Below are positions 1 through 5,975 of a DNA stretch of 37,277 bases, one piece after another. Source of the DNA: a virus; IMG/VR virus record IMGVR_UViG_3300042465_002756, positions 1 to 37,277 of that record. One strand, written 5' to 3'. The position numbers and the translations under genes were made by a program. The notes beneath the pieces are model-generated. The model saw only the letters and a list, made by a program, of their open reading frames with translations. It had not been told where the DNA came from and searched no databases. How positions within the stretch are numbered: position 1 is the stretch's first letter; the number at the start of each line of letters is the position of its first letter.

Positions 1-127
1 CCTTCTGTTCTGCCATCTCGGCAATCGGGTCCATCTGACACAGACGCCGGAACTCGGTAGGCAGCATTCCTGCCGCTAGCGCCAGCGCGTCGCCTTTTAG
101 ACCTAACTTGGCAGCGTCGTAAATGCG
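1..127. repeat. Left copy of 127-bp terminal overlap
   Basis: Bases 1-127 are identical to 37151-37277. The repeat lies wholly inside the small terminase coding sequence, which reads in frame across the join. A length of exactly 127 is a common maximum assembly k-mer, so this is most simply the overlap left when a circular genome was assembled, not a physical terminal repeat. P22-type phages package by headful and give circularly permuted DNA, which fits. Confidence 0.97.
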
Positions 128-190
128 CTGCAGACGCGCCTCTGTGGCAACCAACGTGCGCGCCGTGAGCGGAAGTGACTGGAAAGTCAT
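1..190 (-). CDS. Terminase small subunit, N-terminal part (continues at 37150)
   Basis: Starting at an ATG on the minus strand (190-188), the frame runs off the window start and continues in the same frame at 37150 of the circle, joining the C-terminal part at 36900-37277. The whole protein is 146 residues and begins MTFQSLPLTARTLVATEARL. The N-terminal half looks helical and fits a DNA-recognition domain, as expected for a TerS that binds the pac site and feeds DNA to the large subunit. A TAA codon directly precedes the ATG in frame, so the start cannot lie further upstream. No Shine-Dalgarno sequence is visible before it, which is unusual in this genome. Function is inferred mainly from position just upstream of the large terminase. 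Confidence 0.8.
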   Translation of the reverse strand, partial: MTFQSLPLTARTLVATEARLQRIYDAAKLGLKGDALALAAGMLPTEFRRLCQMDPIAEMAEQK

Positions 191-206
191 TTAGGTGGTG
201 CAACAG

Positions 207-298
207 ATTGTGTGGTGAGGTCATTATATATAAAAGAAAAAATTTTTGCACTGATACAAATTGTGTGGCGTGGACTGACAAATAAAAAAGTTTTTGCG
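207..298. repeat. Imperfect direct repeat flanking the late promoter
   Basis: Two copies of a module share ATTGTGTGG followed by A-rich sequence and TTTTTGC: 207-249 and 260-297. The second copy is about 5 nt shorter inside. The first copy contains the leftward TATAAT; the second does not. They could be paired binding sites for a late-gene activator, or a decayed promoter duplication. No gene overlaps them. Confidence 0.5.
223..251 (-). promoter_or_regulatory. Putative leftward late promoter
   Basis: Read on the minus strand there is a perfect TATAAT (228-223) with a weak -35 match GTGCAA (251-246) at 17-bp spacing. Transcription would start near 216, about 25 nt before the terminase ATG at 190. 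It is the only good promoter seen upstream of the whole leftward structural operon. The -35 is poor (3 of 6), so activation by a phage or host factor is possible. Confidence 0.5.
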
Positions 299-400
299 AG
301 GGGTCCGTTTTTGACCGGGCCAGCCGCCGGCCCTGGCCGGGGGCTATCAGCCGACCAGCCCCGATCGACGCAGGCTATCGGCTCCCAGCTGTCAGCTGTT

Positions 401-434
401 ACGTTATAACGTCACGCCAGCATGCCAGGCTGGC
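401..434. other. Cluster of small dyads in the intergenic region
   Basis: A perfect 12-bp palindrome ACGTTATAACGT lies at 401-412, followed by the interrupted dyad GCCAG-G-CTGGC at 424-434. Just upstream, GGCTATC occurs twice (345-351 and 373-379). Nothing here looks coding. The dyads lie between the late promoter and the ATGGGTCA array and may be protein-binding sites of the control region. Confidence 0.4.
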
Positions 435-484
435 GGGCGATGGGTCAAATGGGTCATGGCCCATAAGGTCAAGCTTGCGTGCTA

Positions 485-531
485 ATGGGTCATATGGGTC
501 AACCGTTTTTTAGTTGACCCATATGACCCAT
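485..531. other. Perfect 19-bp stem formed by inverted iteron pairs
   Basis: Bases 485-503 pair perfectly with 513-531, leaving a 9-nt T-rich loop at 504-512. Each arm is made of two ATGGGTCA units in 9-bp register, so one arm is a plus-strand iteron pair and the other its mirror image. The arm at 524-531 also overlaps the next plus-strand copy at 530. It could extrude as a cruciform or form a hairpin on single-stranded DNA. It is not followed by a T-run, so it is not a typical terminator. Confidence 0.8.
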
Positions 532-705
532 GGGTCAAATGGGTCACGACCCATCGCTATCGGTCGCACGCCCTGGAAAAAGGGTTAAAAAGGGCCAAAA
601 AAGCGCGCGCCATGGGGTCAATGGGTCAAATGGGTCACGTGGGTCATGGGTTTTTTTTTGGCGCCAAGAAAACGCGGCGCCACCGTCAGCGCGCCATATT
701 TCTAC

Positions 706-725
706 TACTGTACGGATATACAGTA
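706..725. promoter_or_regulatory. LexA (SOS) box
   Basis: The 20 bases TACTGTACGGATATACAGTA match the LexA operator consensus of gamma- and betaproteobacteria: CTGT (708-711), 8-nt spacer, ACAG (720-723), with matching TA flanks on both sides. The 7-bp arms are perfectly symmetrical. It lies in an AT-rich patch between the iteron array and the rightward early promoter. No strong promoter directly overlaps it. Control of origin firing, of a weak local promoter or of the early operon by host LexA is inferred. Confidence 0.7.
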
Positions 726-877
726 TTTTTAATTATTTGGTTAAACTTAAGAATCAATGACCCATAAGACCCATTCAGAGGGAAAATCGCTCCGCGCAGG
801 CAACCCACGCCAATACCCCTTTGGGATCCCCATGTTTATATTAGGGTTATCTGCTACGCGTTTTGTCGCACGCGTCA

Positions 878-912
878 ATGGGTCACGCAAAAAGCGCTTG
901 CAATGCTATAAA
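878..912 (+). promoter_or_regulatory. Rightward early promoter with iteron over the -35
   Basis: An extended -10, TGC-TATAAA, lies at 904-912, giving a start near 919 and about 50 nt of leader before the ATG at 972. The -35 position has no good match. It is instead occupied by a perfect ATGGGTCA copy at 878-885. A protein binding the iterons could therefore repress this promoter or act as its activator. Confidence 0.55.
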
Positions 913-935
913 TTATGTGGCAAAGTGTTGTTCAC

Positions 936-963
936 GCGATCGCCGATCGCATCAACCGAGGAG
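936..963 (+). promoter_or_regulatory. Leader module 1: dyad plus ATCAACCGAGGAGCA ribosome-binding site
   Basis: The dyad GCGATCG-C-CGATCGC (936-950) is followed directly by ATCAACCGAGGAGCA, containing GAGGAG (958-963), eight bases before the ATG at 972. The RBS selects 972 over the in-frame ATG at 915, which lies inside the promoter. Nearly the same module precedes the next gene. Confidence 0.65.
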
Positions 964-971
964 CACACAAC

Positions 972-1325
972 ATGCAAACCGTTACCTTAAAACAGCATCC
1001 TGAGATTCTCCGCGTTATCCGCGCCGCCGATCCTACCTACCGCAAAACGAAGGCGTTTATTTATACCCGCGAGAGTGTCACGCTACACGGCACGTATTGG
1101 GACGGCGGTTCGCGGTCTACCTATACAGCGGTAGAGCTGGCGACGGGCCGCAACAAAGGCGCGCCGCAATACGCGCCGCCTCAATTCGGCGGGCCGCGCC
1201 AAGCGCCTGAAGTGCAAATTCCGCCCGATGTTGTAATTGTCGAAACCGGTACGTTTTGCGGTAAGCCCGCGACGGCTACCGTGTATGTCAATCCCGCCAA
1301 CATGGCGCGCCTGTTAACCGTTTAA
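972..1325 (+). CDS. Conserved phage protein of unknown function
   Basis: This first gene of the rightward early operon encodes 117 residues. The central stretch reads TYWDGGSRSTYTAVELATGR, followed by a proline-rich segment and a C-terminal half containing GTFCGKPATATVYVNP. I recognise this as a protein found repeatedly in phages of Burkholderiales, but no function is known to me. It has no signal peptide and no membrane segment. The start at 972 is set by the GAGGAG ribosome-binding site. Its position next to the candidate origin and before the clamp gene suggests an early or replication-linked role, which is inference only. Confidence 0.8.
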   Translation: MQTVTLKQHPEILRVIRAADPTYRKTKAFIYTRESVTLHGTYWDGGSRSTYTAVELATGRNKGAPQYAPPQFGGPRQAPEVQIPPDVVIVETGTFCGKPATATVYVNPANMARLLTV

Positions 1326-1332
1326 TCAACCC

Positions 1333-1363
1333 GCGCGCCTACGGGCGCGCATCAACTGAGGAG
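1333..1363 (+). promoter_or_regulatory. Leader module 2: UACG-tetraloop hairpin plus RBS
   Basis: A 7-bp stem GCGCGCC (1333-1339) and GGCGCGC (1344-1350) closes the loop TACG, giving the very stable C(UACG)G form in RNA. It is followed by ATCAACTGAGGAGCA, 14 of 15 bases identical to module 1, then the ATG at 1372. There is no T-run, so it is not a terminator. An mRNA-stabilising or translation-tuning element is likely. Confidence 0.7.
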
Positions 1364-1371
1364 CAAATGTA

Positions 1372-1962
1372 ATGAAAATCACCATCGACCACAACATCGC
1401 CAAAGCCCTTTTGATCTGCGCCGCGAAACAAGATATTCGCTACTACCTAAAGGGCATATGCGTCGACGCCCGCGCGAACGGCGACGTTGTCCTTGTCACT
1501 ACCGACGGCCATCGTCTGCTAGCCTATCCCGTCGCCACTGATGCAATCGAAGCGCTCGCGCCCGGTCAGTACATCATCCCGCGCGAGGCGCTCGAGGCGG
1601 TCAAGCCCTGCAAAGCTGGCCGCCACATGCTACCGATCACTATCGAGATTGACACAGCAAAAGGGCTCGAAAACAAGATCACGGGCGCGACGTCAACCGT
1701 TACGCCCCTGATTGACGGTAAATTTCCCGATTGGCGGCGCGTGCTGCCGAAAACGGTATCGGGCGAGCCCGCCCAGTATCAGGCCGAGTACCTTGGTGAT
1801 TTTGGTCGCATCGCCGATTTGCTTGGCACTAAACAGCCGCACATACATTACAACGGCAGCGCAGCGGCGATCGTTGGCAATCTAGGCGCGGCGCTTGGCG
1901 TGCTTATGCCTATGCGCTCTGATGCTGAGTTCTCAGCCCTGCCCGCATGGGCGCTCGCCTGA
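1372..1962 (+). CDS. Shortened DnaN-like sliding clamp (domain II plus half of domain III)
   Basis: The 196-residue protein aligns with the middle and end of bacterial beta clamp. DIRYYLKGI (21-29), TDGHRL (44-49) and FPDWRRVLPK (118-127) match E. coli DnaN domain II; LMPMR (178-182) matches the DnaN C-terminus. Residue 1 falls at the start of DnaN domain II, so domain I is wholly absent. Between FPDWRRVLP and MPMR only about 55 residues remain, so the first half of domain III is also missing. All landmarks of the peptide-binding pocket (GHRL, P and RV of FPDWRRV, MPM) are kept. It could form a higher-order ring like phage T4 gp45, tether the phage polymerase, or act as a decoy that binds host clamp partners. 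A 14-residue tail follows MPMR. GAGGAG precedes the ATG. Confidence 0.88.
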   Translation: MKITIDHNIAKALLICAAKQDIRYYLKGICVDARANGDVVLVTTDGHRLLAYPVATDAIEALAPGQYIIPREALEAVKPCKAGRHMLPITIEIDTAKGLENKITGATSTVTPLIDGKFPDWRRVLPKTVSGEPAQYQAEYLGDFGRIADLLGTKQPHIHYNGSAAAIVGNLGAALGVLMPMRSDAEFSALPAWALA

Positions 1963-1971
1963 TCAATCCCA

Positions 1972-2004
1972 CGGGCGCGCAAGCGCCCGCCTCAACCCTT
2001 GGAG
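1972..2004 (+). promoter_or_regulatory. Leader module 3: GCAA-tetraloop hairpin plus RBS
   Basis: CGGGCGC (1972-1978) and GCGCCCG (1983-1989) form a 7-bp stem closed by GCAA, a GNRA tetraloop. TCAACCC and the Shine-Dalgarno GGAG (2001-2004) follow, nine bases before the ATG at 2014. This is the third gene in a row preceded by a compact GC hairpin between stop codon and RBS. Confidence 0.65.
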
Positions 2005-2013
2005 ACTCTCACC

Positions 2014-2448
2014 ATGACACGCACGCAAATCCTTCACGCGCTCGACGCCTTTCTGGAATCTCGCCCCGGTTTTGATCCGGCCAATTATCAAGGCGCGCCG
2101 CAAGCCTACCGCGCCGACTATCGCCGCGCGTATCAGCACCTGCAAGACGGGCGCGCGCTCATGCGCGCTGTCACGTGGCGCGACGGTATCGACGCGGATA
2201 CGCTCGCACGCGCTAAACATCATCGGATTGATTTCCGCCCGTCTAAGACCGGCAACACGCTCGAAGTCGACTACTGCACGGGGCAATACTACCCAGTCGA
2301 ATTTCGCGCCGCTGTCTGTCAAACCCTCTCGTCAGCCCTTTGGGATTATTTCCGCACGAAATGCGGATGCACTACCGCCGACGCTATCCGCACTATGGCG
2401 CGGCGCGAGCTGGGCCGCTCAATCGCCCGTCGCTGGTTTGGAGCCTGA
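2014..2448 (+). CDS. Conserved phage protein of unknown function
   Basis: The gene encodes 144 residues. Visible features are an N-terminal helical part rich in Arg and Tyr (YQGAPQAYRADYRRAYQHL) and a central TGQYYPVEFRAAVCQTLSSA segment, a combination I associate with small early proteins of Burkholderiales phages. I see no catalytic motif and assign no function. The start at 2014 is chosen because GGAG (2001-2004) precedes it at good distance; a TTG at 1999 is in frame but lacks a ribosome-binding site. The gene is followed one base later by a small membrane-protein gene. Confidence 0.75.
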   Translation: MTRTQILHALDAFLESRPGFDPANYQGAPQAYRADYRRAYQHLQDGRALMRAVTWRDGIDADTLARAKHHRIDFRPSKTGNTLEVDYCTGQYYPVEFRAAVCQTLSSALWDYFRTKCGCTTADAIRTMARRELGRSIARRWFGA

Positions 2449-2449
2449 C

Positions 2450-2578
2450 ATGCGCGCCTTACTCGCCTTGACCCTACTCGCCGCCGGCACCGGCGCTGCG
2501 CTCGCACTGCCTCCGCTCTGCGGAGCGCTCGCGCTGGTGCCCGGTTTGATCGCGGCTATGTTCACGATCGGGCATTGA
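2450..2578 (+). CDS. Small hydrophobic membrane protein (42 aa)
   Basis: The ATG at 2450 has the Shine-Dalgarno GGAG at 2440-2443, inside the end of the preceding gene. The product is almost entirely hydrophobic: a segment of Ala and Leu, a PPLCG turn, then a second hydrophobic segment ending in IGH. Two membrane-spanning helices in a hairpin are likely. Such small early membrane proteins can modify the host envelope or exclude other phages, but the role here is unknown. Good RBS and operon spacing support it as real. Confidence 0.65.
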   Translation: MRALLALTLLAAGTGAALALPPLCGALALVPGLIAAMFTIGH

Positions 2579-2622
2579 CCATCTGAAATCCATCTGAAAT
2601 CCATCTGAAATCCATCTGAAAT
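2579..2622. repeat. Four perfect tandem copies of an 11-bp unit
   Basis: CCATCTGAAAT is repeated exactly four times (2579, 2590, 2601, 2612), directly after the stop at 2578 and before the RBS of the next gene. Eleven base pairs is close to one helical turn, so identical sites would face the same side of the DNA. It is noncoding in the plus frames used here. It may be a regulatory binding array or a replication-slippage product. Confidence 0.9.
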
Positions 2623-2634
2623 GAGGGACTACAA

Positions 2635-2859
2635 ATGAATGTGAAAATTTTTATCGGCGCTGAAGGCGCATATGCTTGCATTAAAACCTTGCACGCAAAC
2701 ATGGACGTCCGCCTTGAACCTGGGCGATCGGCCGCGCAATCTTTGCGTGAATTGGGCGACGAATGGCGCGCCAAAGCGGCCCGCCTTCAACAGCGCGCGA
2801 TGTATTTAAATGAAGCGGCCGCTTTACTGGACGAACAAGAAAAGGCGCGCCACGAATGA
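2635..2859 (+). CDS. Conserved small phage protein, probable coiled coil
   Basis: The 74-residue product has an N-terminal half with VKIFIGAEGAYACIKTLHAN, then LEPGRSAAQSLRELGDEWRA leading into a long, charged helix rich in Ala, Arg and Glu that should form a coiled coil. I recognise the LEPGRSAAQSLRELGDEW segment from other Burkholderiales phages without known function. GAGGG at 2623-2627 serves as the ribosome-binding site. The gene follows the 11-bp repeat array and is the last sizeable gene before the terminator. Confidence 0.75.
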   Translation: MNVKIFIGAEGAYACIKTLHANMDVRLEPGRSAAQSLRELGDEWRAKAARLQQRAMYLNEAAALLDEQEKARHE

Positions 2860-2918
2860 TCGCGGCCGCTTTGGTTGCCCTCGCGGCCGCAATCCTTGCT
2901 ATTGTCTTACGCCTATAG
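2856..2918 (+). CDS. Possible 20-residue membrane micropeptide
   Basis: The ATG at 2856 overlaps the stop of the preceding gene as ATGA, the coupling used throughout this genome. The product is a single hydrophobic Ala/Leu/Ile helix ending Arg-Leu, and the TAG is at 2916-2918, just before the terminator. NotI-like GCGGCCGC words occur twice in it. The small size makes it uncertain; coupling and composition are the only support. Confidence 0.35.
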   Translation: MIAAALVALAAAILAIVLRL

Positions 2919-2940
2919 CCCGCTCCATGAACCCTTACCG

Positions 2941-2962
2941 GCCCGCTTACGCGGGCTTTTTT
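2941..2962 (+). terminator. Rho-independent terminator of the rightward early operon
   Basis: GCCCGC (2941-2946), loop TTAC, GCGGGC (2951-2956), then six T. It ends rightward transcription exactly where the leftward replication operon ends: the stop codon of the opposing gene lies at 2961-2963 in the T-run. On the minus strand there is no T-run after the stem, so it acts in one direction. Confidence 0.9.
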
Positions 2963-3626
2963 ATTTCACCCGGTAGTCGTGAAACACGGATCCGCTCGCC
3001 GGATCGCCGACCCGGCACGGGCGGACCCAAACCCGGCCCGTCGGCAGGGTCCGCCAATGTCCCCTGCGCTCATGGGCTCGCGGGCTCGCATGTGACCCGC
3101 CCGCCGACCCGCGATCGGCCCGCACGCGTGCGGTAACCTCGACGGTTCTCCATGCATACGCGGGCGCCTTTCCGCGCGCCATCTGGCGCCGTGCGGTAAA
3201 GGTCCGTGCGACCTCGGCCCGATAACCCTCGATCGCCTTCGACCCATCCAAGCGTGTTAGCAGACAATCTAAGATCGCGATTGCGATCCGGTCAAGGTCT
3301 GTCACGTGTCGATTGTCGCGCGTGTAGACGCGCAACCCACCCGTTTCGGGGTCCGCCACAATCGCTAATGGCGCGAAATCGTCTCGCGCCTCGCGCGTAA
3401 GCCTGACCCCGGCGATAGTGACCGATCCCTCGCCCGCCATCGCGCGGACGGCGAACCGAATCCCCTCGGCCACGCCAACGATCGCGATATCGTCAAACGG
3501 TAGATGCAGCAACCGCTCGGGCGCCACGTCCAACACGATATCACCCTCGATCTCGCCCAAATCAAACCAGACCGACTCCTCGGGAGTAGGGACCGCGCGC
3601 GACAATTCGCGCACTAGGGGCGTCAT
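2961..3626 (-). CDS. Conserved phage protein, last gene of the replication operon
   Basis: The 221-residue product has an acidic N-terminal half (ESVWFDLGEIEGDIVLDVAP) and a basic C-terminal half ending with RRGHWRTLPTGRVWVRPCRV and FHDYRVK. A conserved ending of the type HWR...G..VWV....G....G...HDYRV occurs in many phage proteins. I know of no function. The start overlaps the stop of the primase-helicase as ATGA (3623-3626), so it is translated with the replication genes and probably acts in DNA replication or its control. Confidence 0.75.
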   Translation of the reverse strand: MTPLVRELSRAVPTPEESVWFDLGEIEGDIVLDVAPERLLHLPFDDIAIVGVAEGIRFAVRAMAGEGSVTIAGVRLTREARDDFAPLAIVADPETGGLRVYTRDNRHVTDLDRIAIAILDCLLTRLDGSKAIEGYRAEVARTFTARRQMARGKAPAYAWRTVEVTARVRADRGSAGGSHASPRAHERRGHWRTLPTGRVWVRPCRVGDPASGSVFHDYRVK

Positions 3627-5956
3627 TTCACGGCCCTTAAGCCCGTGCCGCTCGCGTTATCAAGCATCCGTTTAATTTCGGCGCGATTGTTCCCGACACT
3701 CTCGAGCAGATCAGGCGCGCAGTAAAGGTGAACCTTCGATCCGTTCGGGGTTGTCTTGACCCGACCCAGATCGACCCAGCCCGCTTCCCGGAGCGCGTGG
3801 AAAAGCGCGTGTACGCTCGCCTTCGACCCGACAGGCATCAAGGGCTGCAGACGGTCTACCAAAGCCTGCCAGGGGGCTTTAATCGCGCCTAAAGCGAATT
3901 CGCCGCGACGATCGCGCATCATCTCGACCAGCGCCGACTCGACCAGCGACAAGCCCGCCGATAGCATGATCGCTTTCGCCTCGGTAAACGGAGGCGCGCC
4001 ACCAGGCGCGAATGCGCTAACGTCCCTCGAGCGCAGCCAACCAGCCACGGCAGCGCGTCCGCCCGCCTTGAACCAGTCCCAAATCGCAGCGCCCTCGGCC
4101 TTCGATAAGGGCCTCGCGTCCGACCACAACACGAACCAGCGGCGATCGTCCGACGGGAGCGTGATCGCCATGCGCTCATTCGAGAATGCGACCACGCTCA
4201 ACCGGTTCAGCGCATCAAACGGATGCAGGCCCTTGCGGTTGACCGGTATCAGTTCCGGCGGCGCGGCCAGCAACGGCTTCAGGCGGTTCTCAAGCGCACG
4301 ACGATCCGATGCGTCAGCCTGACGCAATTCATTGATGACCAGCACCTCAGCCATCAACGAATAGCCCCATTGGGAATTCAGTTCTTCATTCTTGATCAGC
4401 GCGATATTCTCGCGCGAGGGCCCGCCGACTGCCCATAGGAACGGCTCGAAAGTCGTATCCTTGCCAATGCCAGGTGCGCCACCCAGCAGCACGCCGTGAT
4501 TGATCTTCTGTTGCGGGTTTTGGACCTTGTAGGCCATCCAATCGAATAGGTGCTCACGCTCGGCAGCGTCCGGTAGCAACCGCTCGACCAGATCCAACCA
4601 CGGGCGCACATCGGCCTCGCCCTCGACCGTCGGCCTCGCGTCACGCCACAAGTTCGCGTAGACGTCCCCAGCGCGCGCGACCAGCACTGACTCGCCCGCA
4701 GCGTAGGTTACGCCTTGCAGGACTCGCGCGCCCATCGCCTGACGGTTTTCGTCAAAACTAATCGACGCCTCGACGCGGCGCTTCTTACCGTTTGACCCAG
4801 CGTGAACCGACCAGCAGGTGATATGCCGATAAATCGCGTTGAAATTACTGCGCGAATATTGTTTACGCTCGACCAGATCAAAGTAACCGTCATCGGCGTG
4901 CAGGTACGCGAACCGCTCAAACCAACCCTCGCGCTCGACCCGCCCCGCTTCGCGGCGCTCGACCTCGGCCACCACTGCCGCCGCAGCGTCGGGGTATTCC
5001 TCGGTCGGTGTCAACTTAGCCATGACCTCGGCCATGCGCTGCGTCAGCAGCTCGTCGCGCAGGCCCGGCGTATGCTTTGGCCCGCCCTGCTCGGCAACCC
5101 ACGCGAGGAAGCGCGCGCTGTCCCAATCGCCACAATGGCCGTGATAACAGCAATAGGCGCGCGTTAAGCCCAAATAACGGCCCTCGGGGTTGCCGTCGCT
5201 GTGTTCGGCATTATTCGGGCAAACGACCCCGGCCCAGCCCTCCGGGTTCGGGCGCGACAGCACGAGCCCCTGCGCCGACAACCACGCCAGCACGTCGTCA
5301 GAGCCGTCATCGGCCAGTCGAACCGGGCGCAGACCGTTGGCGTCATCCGGGCCGGGCTCGACGCCCAGCGCGGCGCAGAGGTCGGGCAGCGCATAAACGC
5401 GCTCGGGGTGGAACTCGACTAGACGGGCCTTGAAACCACCCTTGTCGGGTTTCAAGTTGACGCTACCCGGCAAGCGGAAGTTGCGGACAGGATTGATCGC
5501 GCCAGGGTCACTGTAGCCTGCTTCGGCGATCGCGCGGATGGCGGCGCTGTAAGCCGCCTTGGTGGGCTGATCCTCGGGGTCGAACGCGTAGCCCCACTGG
5601 AAGCTGCCCGCGCTTGTCTCCATGATCCAAGTCGGCGGCACGGGTGAGGTCTTCGGTGCCTTGCTGGGCTCGCCCACGTCATCCAGCACCATCACCAGCA
5701 CATAGTCGACATTAGCAGCGCTTGCGGACGGGCGCCCCTGCTCGAACCGATCAATGACAAACGACCCGGTGTTGCCGTACCAAGCGCCCTCACGCACCCG
5801 CGACAGGTCCGGCAGCGACGCCGGCCATGACGCCTTCAACGCGCCGTCGGCGTGGTACTGCAATTCGCCGTTCGCGTCCCTGCGTGGCTTCTGGCGCACA
5901 AACAACGCTGTCTCGCCCTCGGGCGCCAGATTGATGATAAACTGCTCGAAATTCAT
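3623..5956 (-). CDS. Primase-helicase (RepB-type primase with SF3 helicase)
   Basis: The protein has 777 residues. The N-terminal part resembles RepB-like archaeo-eukaryotic primases: VLVMVLDDVGEP (86-97, with Asp92 and Asp93) and IMETSAGSFQWGYAFD (111-126). A Cys/His cluster follows (CPNNAEH at 246-252 and YCCYHGHC at 268-275) and probably binds zinc. The C-terminal half is a superfamily 3 type helicase with Walker A GGAPGIGKD (492-500) and Walker B VLVINEL (538-544). Such fusions make primers and unwind DNA at the phage fork, and may recognise the origin; the iteron array is an obvious candidate target. GGGAG precedes the ATG. Downstream it is coupled to the small gene at 3626. Confidence 0.9.
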   Translation of the reverse strand: MNFEQFIINLAPEGETALFVRQKPRRDANGELQYHADGALKASWPASLPDLSRVREGAWYGNTGSFVIDRFEQGRPSASAANVDYVLVMVLDDVGEPSKAPKTSPVPPTWIMETSAGSFQWGYAFDPEDQPTKAAYSAAIRAIAEAGYSDPGAINPVRNFRLPGSVNLKPDKGGFKARLVEFHPERVYALPDLCAALGVEPGPDDANGLRPVRLADDGSDDVLAWLSAQGLVLSRPNPEGWAGVVCPNNAEHSDGNPEGRYLGLTRAYCCYHGHCGDWDSARFLAWVAEQGGPKHTPGLRDELLTQRMAEVMAKLTPTEEYPDAAAAVVAEVERREAGRVEREGWFERFAYLHADDGYFDLVERKQYSRSNFNAIYRHITCWSVHAGSNGKKRRVEASISFDENRQAMGARVLQGVTYAAGESVLVARAGDVYANLWRDARPTVEGEADVRPWLDLVERLLPDAAEREHLFDWMAYKVQNPQQKINHGVLLGGAPGIGKDTTFEPFLWAVGGPSRENIALIKNEELNSQWGYSLMAEVLVINELRQADASDRRALENRLKPLLAAPPELIPVNRKGLHPFDALNRLSVVAFSNERMAITLPSDDRRWFVLWSDARPLSKAEGAAIWDWFKAGGRAAVAGWLRSRDVSAFAPGGAPPFTEAKAIMLSAGLSLVESALVEMMRDRRGEFALGAIKAPWQALVDRLQPLMPVGSKASVHALFHALREAGWVDLGRVKTTPNGSKVHLYCAPDLLESVGNNRAEIKRMLDNASGTGLRAVK

Positions 5957-5975
5957 ACCTTCTCCCGTAGTTCAG

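Larger units (their letters stand above)
440..885. repeat. ATGGGTCA iteron array, candidate replication origin
   Basis: The octamer ATGGGTCA occurs perfectly at 440, 449, 485, 494, 530, 539, 621, 630 and 878 on the plus strand, and as TGACCCAT at 515, 524 and 758. One-base variants lie at 547, 613, 639 and 767. Neighbouring copies are spaced 9 bp start to start. Twelve perfect copies in under 500 bp is far beyond chance. The array sits in the only large noncoding region, beside an AT-rich patch (about 697-760) and next to the early operon. Known iteron origins look like this, so an initiator (perhaps the primase-helicase) may bind here. A transcriptional operator array is the alternative. Confidence 0.75.

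Noticed and set aside
1-127. Physical direct terminal repeat
   Set aside because: The length equals a common assembly k-mer, the repeat is inside a gene, and P22-type phages package by headful. Circular assembly overlap explains it better.
530-990. Two plus-strand ORFs (530-760 and 757-990) in the control region
   Set aside because: The first is a translation of the iteron repeats, the second crosses the promoter and leader. Neither has an RBS, a domain or protein-like composition, so the region is treated as noncoding.
2579-2622. CRISPR-like array
   Set aside because: The 11-bp units are directly joined with no spacers, so it is a simple tandem repeat.
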